NCBI GenBank assembly: GCA_036937835.1
Contig: CM072861.1
Location: forward strand, 5,868,001 to 5,932,000
Source of the DNA: Pampus argenteus
Taxonomy: Eukaryota > Chordata > Actinopteri > Scombriformes > Stromateidae
Direction of reading: 5' to 3'
DNA length: 64,000 nucleotides
Shown here: piece after piece, positions 50,583 to 62,210 of the stretch
Layout: every line of letters begins with the position of its first letter
Position numbering within the stretch: position 1 is the stretch's first letter
Notes under the pieces: model-generated
Databases searched by the model: none
Told to the model about the DNA's origin: nothing
The model's input: the letters and a program-made list of their open reading frames with translations, nothing else
Made by a program: the position numbers and the translations under genes

Positions 50583-53104
50583 ATTGATCAGCAGGAATCA
50601 AAGGAGAAGATTTGAGAAATAGTCTACAGTCGCCCTGCTTCTTGATGGCTCATTCGCACTCTTATTATTTATCTCAACTCTTCTGTCTCTGCCATCCAGA
50701 GATGATTTGCTTTAATACCGCGTCTCTTTGAGGTGCCACTCTTCACTTTACAAAAGGCCAATGGTCGGATGCTGTGTTAGCGCGGGGAAAAAGCTGCCTC
50801 CATATGAAATCTGACAGCCAGTTGGGAATATTACTCAAATCTTTGAGGCATGCACCTTTCAAATGAAACCAGAGAGAGTGTTGCTGAAAGAAAGGGAAAG
50901 GTAGGAGGGAAAGCAACAGCGGGGGAGAGTTTATGATGCGTTAAAATGATCCACGGAACAGAATCCATTTATTCTCATGAAGTGACAAAACTCTCCGTTT
51001 TCTTTTTTTTTCTCTCTTAACCTCCTCCTCCTTCTGTCCCCTCTGAAATTCCGGCTTTCTGTCTCCGTCCTTTGCACACTCGATTAGAAAAAAATAAAGT
51101 CTCAAACAAAGAACAAAAGCAGAGTTTAGACGACTATAATTTATCTGTTGAGAGAGCTGTGAGAGAAACATTGTTCAGGCATTTTTTTTACGGATTTAAA
51201 AAAAAGTAGCATTTCCAACAGAAATATGATGTGTGACGAGTGAGGGAAGATGGAAGGAAGAAAAGGTTTGCAAATCTCACTCTGTGTCACTGTATATTTT
51301 GCGCTGCACTTTTCTCCTAGTCATCATACCTCATACAGTCATTTGATATGGGGGAGACTACGGACGTTCCAGCAGGAGCACCGACACACTGCTTTTCCAC
51401 TATCCCAAAAAATAAGAACCGCCATCCACTTTGACTCACGTCTTCTGGTCCAGTGACAAATTGTGCACTGAACCGTGCCGCCCTCCGTTTGCATCAGTAC
51501 GCATTGTTGAGAGATTAAGGCCTGGGGCTTGTTCTTTTAAATGTGGTTTAACTAATTCAGGCTAACATGCTGTTATCACAATCTTGTTAATTCTCATCCA
51601 GCTATTTGAGCTGCAGTTAATCATTTAATATGTTTCCGTGTTTGAAATGTCAAAACAAATGCCATTTCTTCTGCCTCCATTGCTCTTTCTTTTTTTTTTT
51701 TTTTTTCAGCTCTGACGCCTCTTAATATCATTACAGTGAGTTCATCTACATGAAATGCATGATTCTAGTGTGATGTTCTCATATCATCACCGTATCTGGA
51801 GCACTATGTGTACAACCCTGTGGATCTACCTCACTTGTATTTCTAAGCTCATCAATCATCAGCGTATTTGCTTACAACCTACAAGATAACACACATAAAT
51901 GAATGAGATTGTAATAGATTGTTTGTGCCTCTGTTGATTTTGGCGTAGTATTTAGACTAACTAACTTTTATAGCAAACTCAAGACTTTACGTTCCAAAAA
52001 GACTCGATCAAGTCTTATTTTAAAAATAATTCAAGAACAGTAAGGATTTTATGGCTTGTACTCGGAAAAAAAATAAATATATATACATAGGTTTTGTGTC
52101 AAGGAGACACAAATACTCATTCATATGTTGAGATACAAATGTGTATATGTCAGAGTGTGTGTAGGGTAAAATATGTGTCCTATATGTTTGGATGCATTTC
52201 AGGGATAAATACGTATTTATATGCAATGCAAAGTATATACAGGGCATGAGTAAATTACGGCTTATACCAGTGTATTTTCACATATGTGATTCTTGAGATT
52301 TGCATGCAAACATAATCTTATGTGATGCATCTGCAGTTACATGAAAATACATACATTCTTACTGGTGCCTGCCAATGCCCATGTGTTCACGCAAGCCTGC
52401 ATACTCACCCATGCCTCTGATGGTGTCTTCATGTGTGTGTGTGTTTCAATGTGAACATGGCTATGTGTGTGTGTGTGTGTGTGTGTGTGATATATCAGCG
52501 TGAGCCACCTGTTCTTGGAGCACTGTGGTGAGTGAGAGGTCTGGATCTGCCTGAATCCCGTAGAGTTGACACCTGTCAGCCTGTCAGCCCGTCTGCTTAA
52601 CTGTCCTGTCCTGCACTGGATAGCAGCTTCCAGCACTGATAACCCACAGACCATGTCTAACACTGACAGCTCCAACGCCTTACACTAGGACATCGGGAGG
52701 AGACACAGACCACAGAAGACAGACAAAACTCAGCACAGGGCTCAAAAAGACGCTCCATGTTAGAAAGTCTCCTGTTGCGTGAAGGTGAAACACAATGGAA
52801 GATGGAGAAAACAGGAGAGGGTCATTATTATTTGTGTCTGTATGTATAATGTACATTAGGCTTTCTTAGAAAACAAGCCATATACAGTGTAGAATGTGTT
52901 ATTCTATATATGATTTTAATTGTCAGCAAATCATATGAAAATATTAAAACCAGTGTTTTATTATGTTCATTGCTAAAACATTTCTTAAAACTGCCGATCG
53001 CTGGATTTCTGTTTTGTTTTTTTTTGCACAGGAACACATAGGAATATATCTGCGGGGAACTGGATAAAGACAAATCAAACGATAGCTTCAGAATTTTTTT
53101 ATTT
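50583..53104. other. Non-coding DNA, no gene seen
   Basis: A T-run lies at about 51690-51707 and GT arrays at about 52433-52445 and 52462-52489. The 112-codon minus frame at 52337-52675 is built partly from the GT array and is not a gene. Confidence 0.35.
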
Positions 53105-53108
53105 CTGT

Positions 53109-53555
53109 CTTAAAACAATGCCCAAATTAACACTGGGAGAGGTTTTCCTTGCTGTAATCATCCCTCCTGTTTATACTGGCTATTAAAAATCCCCTTTAAA
53201 TGTGTAAGTGATGCCTTTATAGCATAAAATTCCTTCTTTGTGTTTCCTAGAACATTGTTTCCCTGTTGAGCTGTGGTGGAAGTAAAGTAACTAAAAGGGG
53301 GCCTGCCACTAAAAAGACGGTCACTTTGAAATATATCTACTTGATTTGTCCTATGTGGACGACTGAAGCTCCACATTAGCTTCAGATAAGCTTTTAAATA
53401 CATTTTGGCACAGAAGGACTGATTTTAACTTAGTTTTAAAGTGCATTATGAAGGAATCCTCCTATGGTCAATATGAACAGGACAAATGATTATGGCAAGA
53501 AAAACCTGTTTCAATATTCATTTGGGCACATTAATATTGTTTTCAAACAGACTTG
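53109..53555 (+). mobile_element. Palindromic MITE, copy B (both ends present)
   Basis: The left end GTCTTAAAACAATGCCCAAA pairs with the right end, whose reverse complement begins GTCTGTTTGAAAACAATATT and then reads GTGCCCAAATG. Inward, the left TTTTCCTTGCTGTAATCAT, CTGTTTATACTGG matches the reverse complement of the right CCAATATGAACAGG-like and ATGATTATGGCAAGAAAAACC blocks. The element is therefore one long imperfect palindrome of roughly 450 bases with a central region (about 53260-53400) that includes GAGCTGTGGTGGAAGTAAAG and TTTGAAATATATCTACTTGA. No protein is encoded. Copy A is at 35105-35540 in the same orientation. Target-site duplication not resolved. Confidence 0.72.
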
Positions 53556-53640
53556 AAAAATTGTGAATAGGTGAAATTGTGATCAGATTATCGGGAACTG
53601 TGTCTTTCAACACGTTAACACCCAATTCTTGCAGTGACAG

Positions 53641-54000
53641 TCTTTTTTTTTATTTGTATAGTCCAATATCACAAATCACAAGTTTGCCTCAGAGGGCTTT
53701 GCAGTCTGTACCACAATACAACGTCCTCTGTCCTCAGACCTTTGATTGCAATAAGGAAAAACTGGAAGAATCCTCAGGAAGAGCAGATGAGACTGGCAGG
53801 ACTGTCAGATGTGCAATTGTCAAACAGCTTGGACGTGCTTATGAACAACAAACAAACACAAGGGTAGATATAGATGCAATGGTTGTCAGAACAATTGCAA
53901 TAATCAATATTCCCATTGGCAGGTCAAGAAATACTTGCAAAATTCATTGAGACTGAGACCGGCCCTTTTGGGACAATAATGATAATTTTTAGAACATGAA
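53641..54000 (+). repeat. Percomorph dispersed repeat (CCAATATCACAAAT family)
   Basis: TTTATTTGTATAGTCCAATA, TCACAAATCACAAGTTTGCC, TCAGAGGGCTTTGCAGTCTG and ATCCTCAGGAAGAGCA follow the order of a non-coding repeat that I remember as abundant in percomorph genomes. It carries a 123-codon by-product frame (53579-53950) that is not a gene. It lies next to the 3' end of the minus-strand LINE fragment, so it could be that LINE's 3' region or an independent element. Confidence 0.6.
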
Positions 54001-54079
54001 AGTATTAATTAAAACGCAACTAACTGAAGATGAAGGATAAAAAAAACAAACAAACAAACAAAAAAAAGATTAATTTACA

Positions 54080-54938
54080 TTTAGATTTAAATTCAAAAAC
54101 AGTCAGACTATTCGATGTTGACAAGGAGATTATTTCATGAACAGTCTGCCTGATAGGAAAGGGCCCTGCTGCCTGCTGACTCCTTTTTATCTCCCGGGGC
54201 ACACAGGAGTCTAGTTTGAAAGCAGAGAGCCTGAGATGAAATATAGGGTTTAATGAAATCAGAGACACCTTAAATTCCGATCTAACACCGACTGTGTTAG
54301 TATTGATATTATATGTTCAAATTTTCTTGTTTTATTAAGATTCCCACTGCAGTGTTTTGCACCATCTGAATAATATGAAGTGCATGGCAGACATGAAAAG
54401 AACATTTCTAATCGAGTCTGGATCAAACAAATGTATGTATTTGAGTCTCCGTGTCAGCCATGGACATAGAAGACTGAATTTTAGTTATTTTTTATAAGTG
54501 GAAAAAAAGCAGTCTTGGTGATTTATTTGATGTGCTAATCAAAGGAGAGGCTTGGATTAAAAATAACACCAAGATTATTGGTTGTCACACTGTCACAAAT
54601 TACAGTTGTCAAGAGTTACTGTCACTTGATCAAACTGGTGTCTATGTCTGGCAGGGCCAACAAGCAGCAGCCTAGTTTTGTCTGAATTCAGAAGCAGAAA
54701 ATGTTGTCACATAAATGTTTTCACAGTAGCCAAGCAGGCCTCTAATTTAGTAATTAGAGTGTCTTCATCAGCTCTTATAGGCACATATAGCTGAGTATCA
54801 TCTGCGTAGCAATGGAAATGTTTCCCACGTATAATTTGGCAAAAAAAAAAAAAAAAAGAAATATAAAGAGACAAAAACAAAGGACCAATAACATAACCTT
54901 GGGATACTCCATATTTAACACCATCAAACTTAGATATG

Positions 54939-54972
<34 letters not shown>

Positions 54973-55200
54973 GTAGTAGTAGTAGTAGTATAGCAGACAC
55001 AGACAGACATTTCAGATAAGCCAAGAGAGGGTAAGACCATGGAAGCCATCAGTGGTATTAAAGGCTGCACTGAGATCCGCTAATAGAAGCACCGAGGTGG
55101 AATCTGAGTCCATAGTAAGTAGAATAGGCGAGGCATGCAGAGGTGAAATAAGAGACACGCATTGAATGGTCACAAGCTCCATCAATCCAACCACCAATCA
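54080..55200 (-). pseudogene. L2-type LINE reverse transcriptase fragment
   Basis: Read on the minus strand, order is as in L2/CR1-clade LINEs. RT motif A LLADLSAAFNTTD is near 55090-55050 (first Asp kept, the second changed to Asn). GVSQGYVIGPLFLSLYI follows at about 54910-54860 (usual PQG is SQG). The catalytic FHCYADDTQLYV is at about 54820-54785, and LNSDKTRLLLVGP at about 54690-54650. C-terminal PFPIRQTVHEIISLSTSNSL is at about 54160-54100, which resembles the usual end of these proteins. The frame is broken by stop codons, by an ATT/AGT microsatellite grown inside the RT region (54938-54990) and by an A-run at 54841-54857. N-terminal endonuclease is absent. Such 5' truncation is typical of LINE copies. 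Confidence 0.8.
54938..54990. repeat. (ATT)n/(AGT)n trinucleotide array inside the LINE
   Basis: About 11 ATT units then about 6 AGT units. Its period of three keeps the LINE frame open across it, giving an isoleucine run on the minus strand. Confidence 0.93.
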
Positions 55201-57275
55201 TCACATCTGTGTCACTGAGGGAATTACCAAAAATTTGGGGCTACTCAGCTTTATTGACTGCCACAAAGCTGTAAACAGATGGCTAACATTAGCTTCTCAT
55301 TAGCTGCGCCAGTGCTAATGGCATATGGGTAAATGTATTTAGTATTAAAGCTAACTCTAATTTGAAACAGATTTGACTTAAATTAATTATATCCCCGTTC
55401 TTCACAATCATTATAAACCTAAGCTCAGTAACTGCAGTATATCTTCAGTTGTCCTTGGGCAACATGTGATAGCAAATTATAAGTGGTTCTTGGCTAATTA
55501 GTGACTTTTGTATTGTTTTGTATGTTCATATTATGATTTGCATGTTTCACTTAACATTACCTCACAATCTGGATTTGTAATATTTTAATCAGCGATCAAA
55601 AAAGGAAAGAAAAAAAAAAAACATCAACAACAAAACAATAGTACTGTAGGCAGAGCAAGAAAGTAGATCAGACTGCCTTATTGCAAGAGATGTGTTGGAT
55701 ATGTGTTGCAGTTAGTTTCAGCATCAGAGAAGAGTTGATGCATACTTATAACTCTAACCCTCCTGTGGCTCAATATTTGGTTTGGCGTTCATTTTTAGTT
55801 CTGTGAAAAAAAAAAATGAAATTGAAAAACAAATACTCTGGGCTAGTTCAGAGAGTCTTTATGTCATTTGTAGTGAAAAAGTTTAAAGGAGAAATTTCTG
55901 AGTGTGTTTGGCCCAAATGCATGTCATGACAGTGTGAGTGATGTGCCTCTAGTGGTGTCATGCATCATCCGCAGACAGCAAGACTTAACTGATTTACTGT
56001 GTGTATGTGCTCAAAAACCCCACCTGCTCACAGATTAGCTGTCATACACACACACACACGTACTGATGTCTAGTTTTTCAGTGTACACACAGATGGAATA
56101 CTGGACACACGCGCATACACACACACACACAAGCACTCATTCACAGATACTCCCATTAACACCCACACAAAGATCCCCTGATCTGGTCACCCAGCAGGAC
56201 TCCTGTGTTTTCATCTCTCAATGTTGATTATGATAAACGTTTCTCTGTAAAACCATCCAAAACACAAACTTTTTCGAAAGTACATTATGTGGTCAAGACT
56301 ATAGGGACTACAAACTTGTGTGTTCATTCATGAGCTCCAAAGATGGGTTGTGTATTTAAAAATATTATATGCAATATAATAATCTCCACTACTACTAACT
56401 GGAAGTATTATTTTGGACATTGGAACTTTTTTCAAGAGTGATTTCACATATCTTATACCCATGTGCACACATCACTTAATTAAAATATTAAATAAAACAG
56501 TTGTGCATTTACTGCACAGTGTACAGTAACTCTAGCTGAATGAGGAAGCTGTTAAATATTATCCACAGATGTTTATGTGACATATGCTTCCTGGATATAG
56601 AAGATAATGGAGAGTGCACCAGTTTTATACACACCTCTTTAATGCATGGGTCTGGGTACATGCTTGTCCACATCATAATAACAACCATAGCGTATATAAA
56701 TGCTCTCCTGATCTAGCTAGCATCAATACTCCTCACAAATACCTAAACACATACTTGCAGTATTTATTCCTTAAAAAGACAATCCTCCCTGTGATGCCGA
56801 ATTGAAATAAACAAATGCATACTGTAAAACTGTAAAAAAAGAAAAATGTCTTTCAATATGTGCTGTATTTCTTTAAAATTGCAAAAGTGTGGTGTGTAAT
56901 TGTGCTTGCTGGGCTCAGACGAATAGTTTCAAAAGCCATCTTCCTCCACAGTAGGGAGAGAAGTGCTCCTTTCATCTTTGCAATGCACGACCTTGATCTA
57001 AGAGTTGAGGTAATGGTATATATATTTAACCCTGTATGGTATAAATAAGTTGACAAGATATACCCACAGTAATATGGAGACAGAGACTGGTTATAACTTG
57101 AATGATATCTCTGCAAACTGACAGAAACCCCTTTCTGGAACTTTTGGGTCAAGTAAGGAGAGACACAATTTTCTGGCAAGTGATTTTCTTCCTGGTGAGC
57201 TAAAGTCCAAAATAAGAGTGGTACTGATAAAATGTTATTGATCCCCATGTCTAGTTGAGCTATTAGACAATATTT

Positions 57276-57277
<2 letters not shown>
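55201..57277. other. Non-coding DNA, no gene seen
   Basis: CA arrays lie at about 56045-56060 and 56117-56131. The 179-codon minus frame at 56853-57392 includes a lysine run from the T30 tract and shows no domain, so it is not called. Confidence 0.35.

Positions 57278-57307
<30 letters not shown>
57278..57307. repeat. T30 homopolymer
   Basis: Thirty consecutive T. On the minus strand it could be the poly(A) tail of a retroposed sequence, but no body was recognised. Confidence 0.93.
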
Positions 57308-58855
57308 CTGAAGACCTATGGCAGAGAGGCTTAGAAATATCTCCCTTAAGTGATTCATGTCTGCAAAGGTTTCTATAGTCTTGTGTAAGCACCCTCTGAC
57401 TACAGAGCTTAAAATAATGTGCCTGGCTTAATATTTAAGCAAATGACTGTCCCTGTAGTTTATCATTATGTGTTGGCTGCTTTGGTCTCATTTTGGCTCT
57501 GCAGCCTGTCTCAGATTTACCCCTTCCGACTGAATGAGCCAGCATTATTGGTGTGTGTGTGTGTGTGTGAATGGTTTGATTCGTGTCAGCCACCTCTACC
57601 TCTTGTTATGGAGGAATTGTCATGAAAGAATACTAGATAAAATGAGACCCACTGGACCAGTTCCAAGAATATAGACCCATTCTGCGCTGATCGCCAGCCA
57701 AGGTGAAAGAAGAATTTGGGAATGTATGCATTTACTCTGACATAACCTGGGGTGAGATGAAAGCATCTACCCATCCTTGTCAAATATGCCCTTCAGTTTG
57801 TCCTAAGGCCATATGTTTGCAAGAACTGGCTATGGAGACTGACAAGTTGGGTAAAGATCAAATGAAAAATGAAATGGTGAGTTACTAATAACATCTTTAG
57901 CCTCACTTGTCACATTTTGTACTATTTGTCTTACTCTTTACTGATATTGGACATATGTCTATATGCTTTTATATTTTTAATTCAACAAAGATGCAGCACT
58001 TTTCCATAACGTTCTGCAGATCTGCTTATACCAACTATGATCACATTAGAGTAAACCAATGAGTGCCCCTCCTTCTCTACCCTTCCTACTTAATGAGTGT
58101 CCAAGGATGCACTGCACAGTACAATATAATCGCCTTATCGTTTTAATGAAGACAAAATAAATATTGCATTTGTCAACTACACCCTTAATGATTCATTATG
58201 CCAGATGGGATTAATGTGAGATAGTAGTGTTGAATGCTTATACAATTTATTTATCTTGATTAACATAGACACACAGATCCATCTGTTAACTGGCAGTGTA
58301 TCATGGTGCTACCAGTGTTCTCTCTTTATTAAGCTATGTTTGGCCCAACAACATTTTGGATTCATCTGATCCTTTCAGATCATCTGTTATCTTGTAAATT
58401 CATTTATGTGTGTCAGGCTCATGTTGGTTTTCCATAAGGCAGTTTCACATCAGATCCAACATTTTTTTTTTTTTTTTTTTGGAACCGCAAAGACCTCTAT
58501 CACAGAGGCCAGTCGATCAGAGGCCAGCAAAGAGAGGAAGGTAGGATGTTGGCTCACTATACTGTGAACATGATTAATCAAGTTTACCTGTTACAGGTTA
58601 AATAGTTATAGGTGTTGGGTTTCAATTAAATTAAGATTAACAGTTGTCAATGTTTCTGTCCACCAATCCCTTAAAAAGCACTTTACAATACATAGAACTG
58701 CTGCACGAAGATCAAAATATGTCTCCTTCACACACTCTTTATGTTGTAAGGGAAGTTTTTTTTTTCTTGCCTGCTTCACAAATGTGTACATATTTAGATT
58801 TGAAGACAAAAGCCAGAGGACCAAGCTAAGCTGCTCACAGGTAAATCTATCTGCT
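57308..58855. other. Non-coding DNA
   Basis: GT array at about 57550-57569 and T-run at 58462-58480. The plus frame at 57703-57888 contains HPCQICPSVC, which is too short and isolated to assign. Confidence 0.35.
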
Positions 58856-59045
58856 TTTTAGGCCTCAAAATGCTATTTATCATGGACCTCGCACAAGCGA
58901 TGCCAGCAATTCCTAAAGAATCTAATTAACAGTGTCCCTGTGGCATTTCAGGCAGGTTAAAGCCAGCGCCCCTGGAAAATCAAAGTATTTAACTAACAAT
59001 GTGACCCTGATCTGTTGGCCATAAGGTTTTCAAAGCACTTAGTTG
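58856..59045. promoter_or_regulatory. Candidate conserved non-coding element
   Basis: Complex, repeat-free sequence with AATCTAATTAACAGTGTCCC, AGGTTAAAGCCAGCGCCCCT and CACTTAGTTGTCACCTGTCA words. The CACCTG E-box and TAATTA core are the only motifs I can name. Function is inferred from composition only. Confidence 0.2.
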
Positions 59046-59849
59046 TCACCTGTCAGGGGACGGTGCACCCGCTATGCCGGCATATGTCCCTCTAACACAG
59101 ACCTACACCCCACACAGATAAAAATATTCTTTTTGGACGCAAAAATAGATGCTCCCTGCTCCCCTCCTCTAACCTCCAGCACCTGTCCTTTCTTGTCCAC
59201 GGTGTTAGAGTCCACAGCCTCTAAAGTGTCGCAGCAGATGGGAGCTGATTCCCAAACTCACCTCCTGACACTCCTCCTGTGTACTCATTTACCCTCCAGG
59301 CACCTTTGTCTACATTAGCATACAATTACCGTACATTATTATTAAACTTATTCAGTACACTAAAAAAAGTTAAAACGGTTTCAAATGGAGAAAACGCAAG
59401 CTTACCTTTATGTATCTTTTAACCACGACTGTTTTTAAATGTTACAACTGCATCTCATAGCCTCAGGTACTGCTGACCCTAACCCTAACGCAGTATTTTT
59501 TCCAGAATTAATGTTGGATCCACAGAGACATAGGGACAATCTGGGAATAATCTAAGGCATTTATAAGGAGTAAGATAATTACGAGGAAGCCTTGCTGAAT
59601 CTCAGCTATGAAAACAAAAAAAAAACCAAAAAAAAGTAAATAGTCATAGTTGACCCATTAATTTGAAATTTGATTAAAATGAGATTTATAACAAAACCGA
59701 TGACTATGCTCTGTTGGTCAAACTGTTGGTCAGACAGCTCATAATTCTTTGAAAATGGAGCCACTAATACAAACGATATCAATGTAATGTTTCAAAACTT
59801 TCAGAGGCAGACAAGCTGAATGCATTTCTTTTCTAAAATCAGATTTAGA
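59046..59849. other. Non-coding DNA
   Basis: No element recognised. Contains a CTAACCCTAACC-like stretch near 59478-59488, too short to be a telomeric remnant. Confidence 0.35.
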
Positions 59850-60770
59850 AAGATGTCCTTAGTGTGGAGGAGTTGGATGCCCCTACTTTGGAATCAGAAG
59901 TTAGAGCAGCCATTCAATGCATAAAACCTGGAAAATCTACAGAATTAGATGGCGCTTATAAAAAAAACAAAAAAACAAAAAATAAAAAAAACACGATACG
60001 CTGGCACCACAAGGCTTTCACAAGATTCCAAATACATTTAATAAGGCTTCAATATAATTCATCCTCAAAAGAGATAAGGATCCACTGGATCAACATAGTT
60101 TTCAGCCCGTCTGTGTAGGCAGTTTGGATTGTAAAGTACTTACTAAAGTCCTGGCAATAAGGCTTTTGCCAGATATTATTCATGAAGACCTCGTAGGGTT
60201 TGTGAAGGGGAGGTCATCCTCAGACAACCACAGGCGGTTGCTTCATCTTATATGAATGAGCTGTCACGAAAACACCCCAGTAGCAGCATGTTCCCTTGAC
60301 GCAGTGAAAGCATTTGATATGGTAGAGCGTAGAGCAGTTTTTTTTTTAAAATATATGTCTTGGAGGCTTTTGGTTTTGGGTCAGGATTCATCAACTGAGT
60401 TAAAATGATCCATACAGAGCCAAGAGCATCAGTCTATCAGAGCATCAGAGATCTGCTTTTGCCTCTGTTGTTCATTTCTAAAACTGCTTAGTATAGCACT
60501 AAGGGGGAGGAAGCAGGACTTAAATGAGTGAGGGGAAGGGGCAGAGAATAAAAATAAATTTTCTATGCATATGACATTATTTGGCTATCCTCAGACTTCA
60601 TCAGACCCTATTCTTTTGGCAACAATTAAATTGAGTACATACTGGTGTCCAAGAGTCATAACAGCGCTGACATGAACAATATAGAACTGCTTAATATGTG
60701 TCCACTGCTTCAGAAAATAAAGGATAACCTAGATAAATGAAAATCAATCAATCTTATCCCTTGGGGGAAA
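59850..60770 (+). pseudogene. L1-clade LINE reverse transcriptase fragment
   Basis: Broken pieces of an L1/Tx1-type ORF2, in order. SEVRAAIQCIKPGKSTELDG is at about 59890-59950. DCKVLTKVLAIRLLPDIIHE and then DLVGFVKGRSSSDN are at about 60126-60225. RT motif A ACSLDAVKAFDMVE is at about 60285-60327. FGFGSGFIN is at about 60370-60395, and the catalytic box reads FYAYDIIWLSSD at about 60560-60595, where the usual YADD has become YAYD. An A-rich insertion at about 59960-59995 disrupts the start. Frames shift several times. Endonuclease domain and 3' end are missing. LINE products copy their own RNA at nicked genomic DNA; this copy is inert. Confidence 0.82.
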
Positions 60771-61689
60771 AAATAGAATATAATAGGAAATAAACATTGT
60801 GTGTGGATCAGATTTTTCCATAAACCTAACCATGTGTATTTTTGTATATTCACCTCTTGAGGACATTTTAAGGGAATCAGTGAAGTGTCATCTTACTTGC
60901 TGATGAATGAGAGGAAGTTTGCGAGAGGCAGAGAGAGAGAGTGTGTGTCCAGTATCTCTGTAATGCAACGTTGACACAATTTACAACTGAGAGGTAATCT
61001 CCACTCCTCATGACACACACACTGAGTGATATATTAGGCTACTATCCCGCTATCAGTAGGGGTATCATTAGACCAGACCTGCTACTGTGAATACACAATA
61101 TCACTTTGCACGGGTCTGATTAACATGTGCGTTATGTTGTATTGCATGTAAGACGCTAAAGCTTAGTCAGCCAAGTGCTGATTGCTTTAACTGCGTGTTA
61201 CTCCAAATCAGAAGGCAATAATGACTTTTCTTCATTCAAATTTCTTCCCTCCAATTCTTTTGTCTTCCTGCTTCAGAACTCTCATCCAATTTGTTCTGTC
61301 TCATCTCTTTTTTTTTGTTCTCCTATCTTTGTTGTCTGTCTCAACCCCTTCCAAAATTTTTTTCCCCCACTCACTAATCCCTTTGATTTGCCCTCTGCTT
61401 CTCTCTCTCTCTCTCTCTCTCGCTTGCTGTGTCTCTTTCAACCACCTGTTTCATTTCCTTTGCCGCACAGAAATCAGCAGAAAGCAACTCTCCACTTGTA
61501 AAGCATGCCATCGTCTCTCCCTCTCTCTGGGACATGATACCTATTGGAATTGTAAATCTGCAATATAAAAAGTACTTTAGAAGAATCCACTGCACCCTGC
61601 ATAATAATAGCACCAATAACCTGCAGTAGACTACAAATGCAACCCCCTTTCCATTTTTTTTTAAGTTGCCAGATGTCATGAAATGCTTA
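60771..61689. other. Non-coding DNA with a CT array
   Basis: A (CT)n array lies at 61397-61421. Surrounding sequence is pyrimidine-rich. Overlapping frames at 61175-61679 on both strands are composition by-products. Confidence 0.4.
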
Positions 61690-61880
61690 CTAGGAAGCTT
61701 TGAATGTCAGGATGTTAGTATCAGCGTAAGGGTGGCATTCATGGTCACCAGAGGCTGCATTGTGATTGGTGAATCCCCTTAACTTTTCATTTTGAGTTGC
61801 CAGTAGGATGTTATTTTGATATTTCTGTCTCAATAGGTTTTGGATGGATTGCCAAAAAATTTGGTAGACTTTCTAGTTTT
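61690..61880 (+). repeat. Old percomorph dispersed repeat, left part (interrupted)
   Basis: GGCATTCATGGTCACCAGAG, GATTGGTGAATCCCCTTAAC and the final TTTTGGATGGATTGCCAAAA, AATTTGGTAGAC follow the same family as 20385-20745. A 5S-headed SINE has inserted immediately after its ATTTGGTAGAC stretch. Confidence 0.6.
61867..61880. repeat. Target-site duplication, left copy
   Basis: GACTTTCTAGTTTT, identical to 62197-62210. The two copies frame the SINE exactly. Confidence 0.9.
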
Positions 61881-62196
61881 TCGTGTCGTCTTCTTCCGCT
61901 CGCGGGTCGCGGGGGCAGCATCTTCAGCAGGGAAGCCCAGACTTCCCTCTCCCCAGCCACTTCTGCCAGAGCCAGCTTCTGCAACCGGGGGTTGGACCGC
62001 CAGGGTCCCCGCCTCCAACTGCCGCCCATTTCTCATTCGCACCGTTAAACCCCTCCCATGGGTGGTGGGCCCATGGGAAGGGGGTACAGCACCGGGTATT
62101 CCCAGGCGGTCTCCCATCCAAATACTAACCAGGCCCGACCCTGCTTAGCTTCCGAGATCAGACGAGATCGGGCGTGTTCAGGGTGGTATGCTGTCC
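61881..62196 (-). mobile_element. 5S-rRNA-headed SINE (SINE3-type), full insertion
   Basis: A 316-bp minus-strand insertion bounded by perfect 14-bp duplications. Head: 5S rRNA-derived Pol III promoter (62084-62195). Body: GC-rich segment (about 61990-62080), then a stretch that translates on the minus strand to REVWASLLKMLPPRPASG (about 61960-61905), resembling the C-terminal end of a fish LINE protein. The tail ends GCGGAAGAAGACGACACGA at 61881. The 14-bp duplication reads AAAACTAGAAAGTC on that strand, so the AAAA at the junction fits target-primed reverse transcription. SINEs have no protein of their own and borrow a LINE enzyme through the shared 3' end. GC content stands out sharply from the AT-rich surroundings. 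Confidence 0.85.
62084..62195 (-). pseudogene. 5S rRNA-derived head of the SINE
   Basis: Reading from 62195 leftward, CATACCACCCTGAACACGCC begins a near-perfect 5S rRNA match that runs to CCGGTGCTGTACC at about 62084. The internal promoter is intact: the A-box region AGCTAAGCAGGGTCGGG lies at 62134-62150 and the C-box region TTGGATGGGAGACCGCC at 62105-62121. About the first ten bases and the last few of a real 5S gene are replaced, and no T-run terminator follows. It is therefore part of the retroposon and not a ribosomal gene. Confidence 0.93.
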
Positions 62197-62210
62197 GACT
62201 TTCTAGTTTT
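62197..62210. repeat. Target-site duplication, right copy
   Basis: GACTTTCTAGTTTT, identical to 61867-61880. Confidence 0.9.

Noticed and set aside
56853..57392. 179-codon minus-strand frame, the longest in the window
   Set aside because: Includes a lysine run from a T30 homopolymer, has no domain I recognise, and shows no splice or codon signal of a real exon.
57703..57888. Frame with HPCQICPSVC, suggestive of a zinc-binding or integrase HHCC fragment
   Set aside because: The cysteine spacing is not diagnostic, only about 60 codons are open, and no neighbouring retroviral domain was found.
59478..59490. Telomere-like CTAACCCTAACC
   Set aside because: Fewer than three units, within chance expectation.
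62084..62195. Functional 5S rRNA gene
   Set aside because: Both ends differ from a real 5S gene, there is no T-run terminator, and target duplications place it inside a retroposon.
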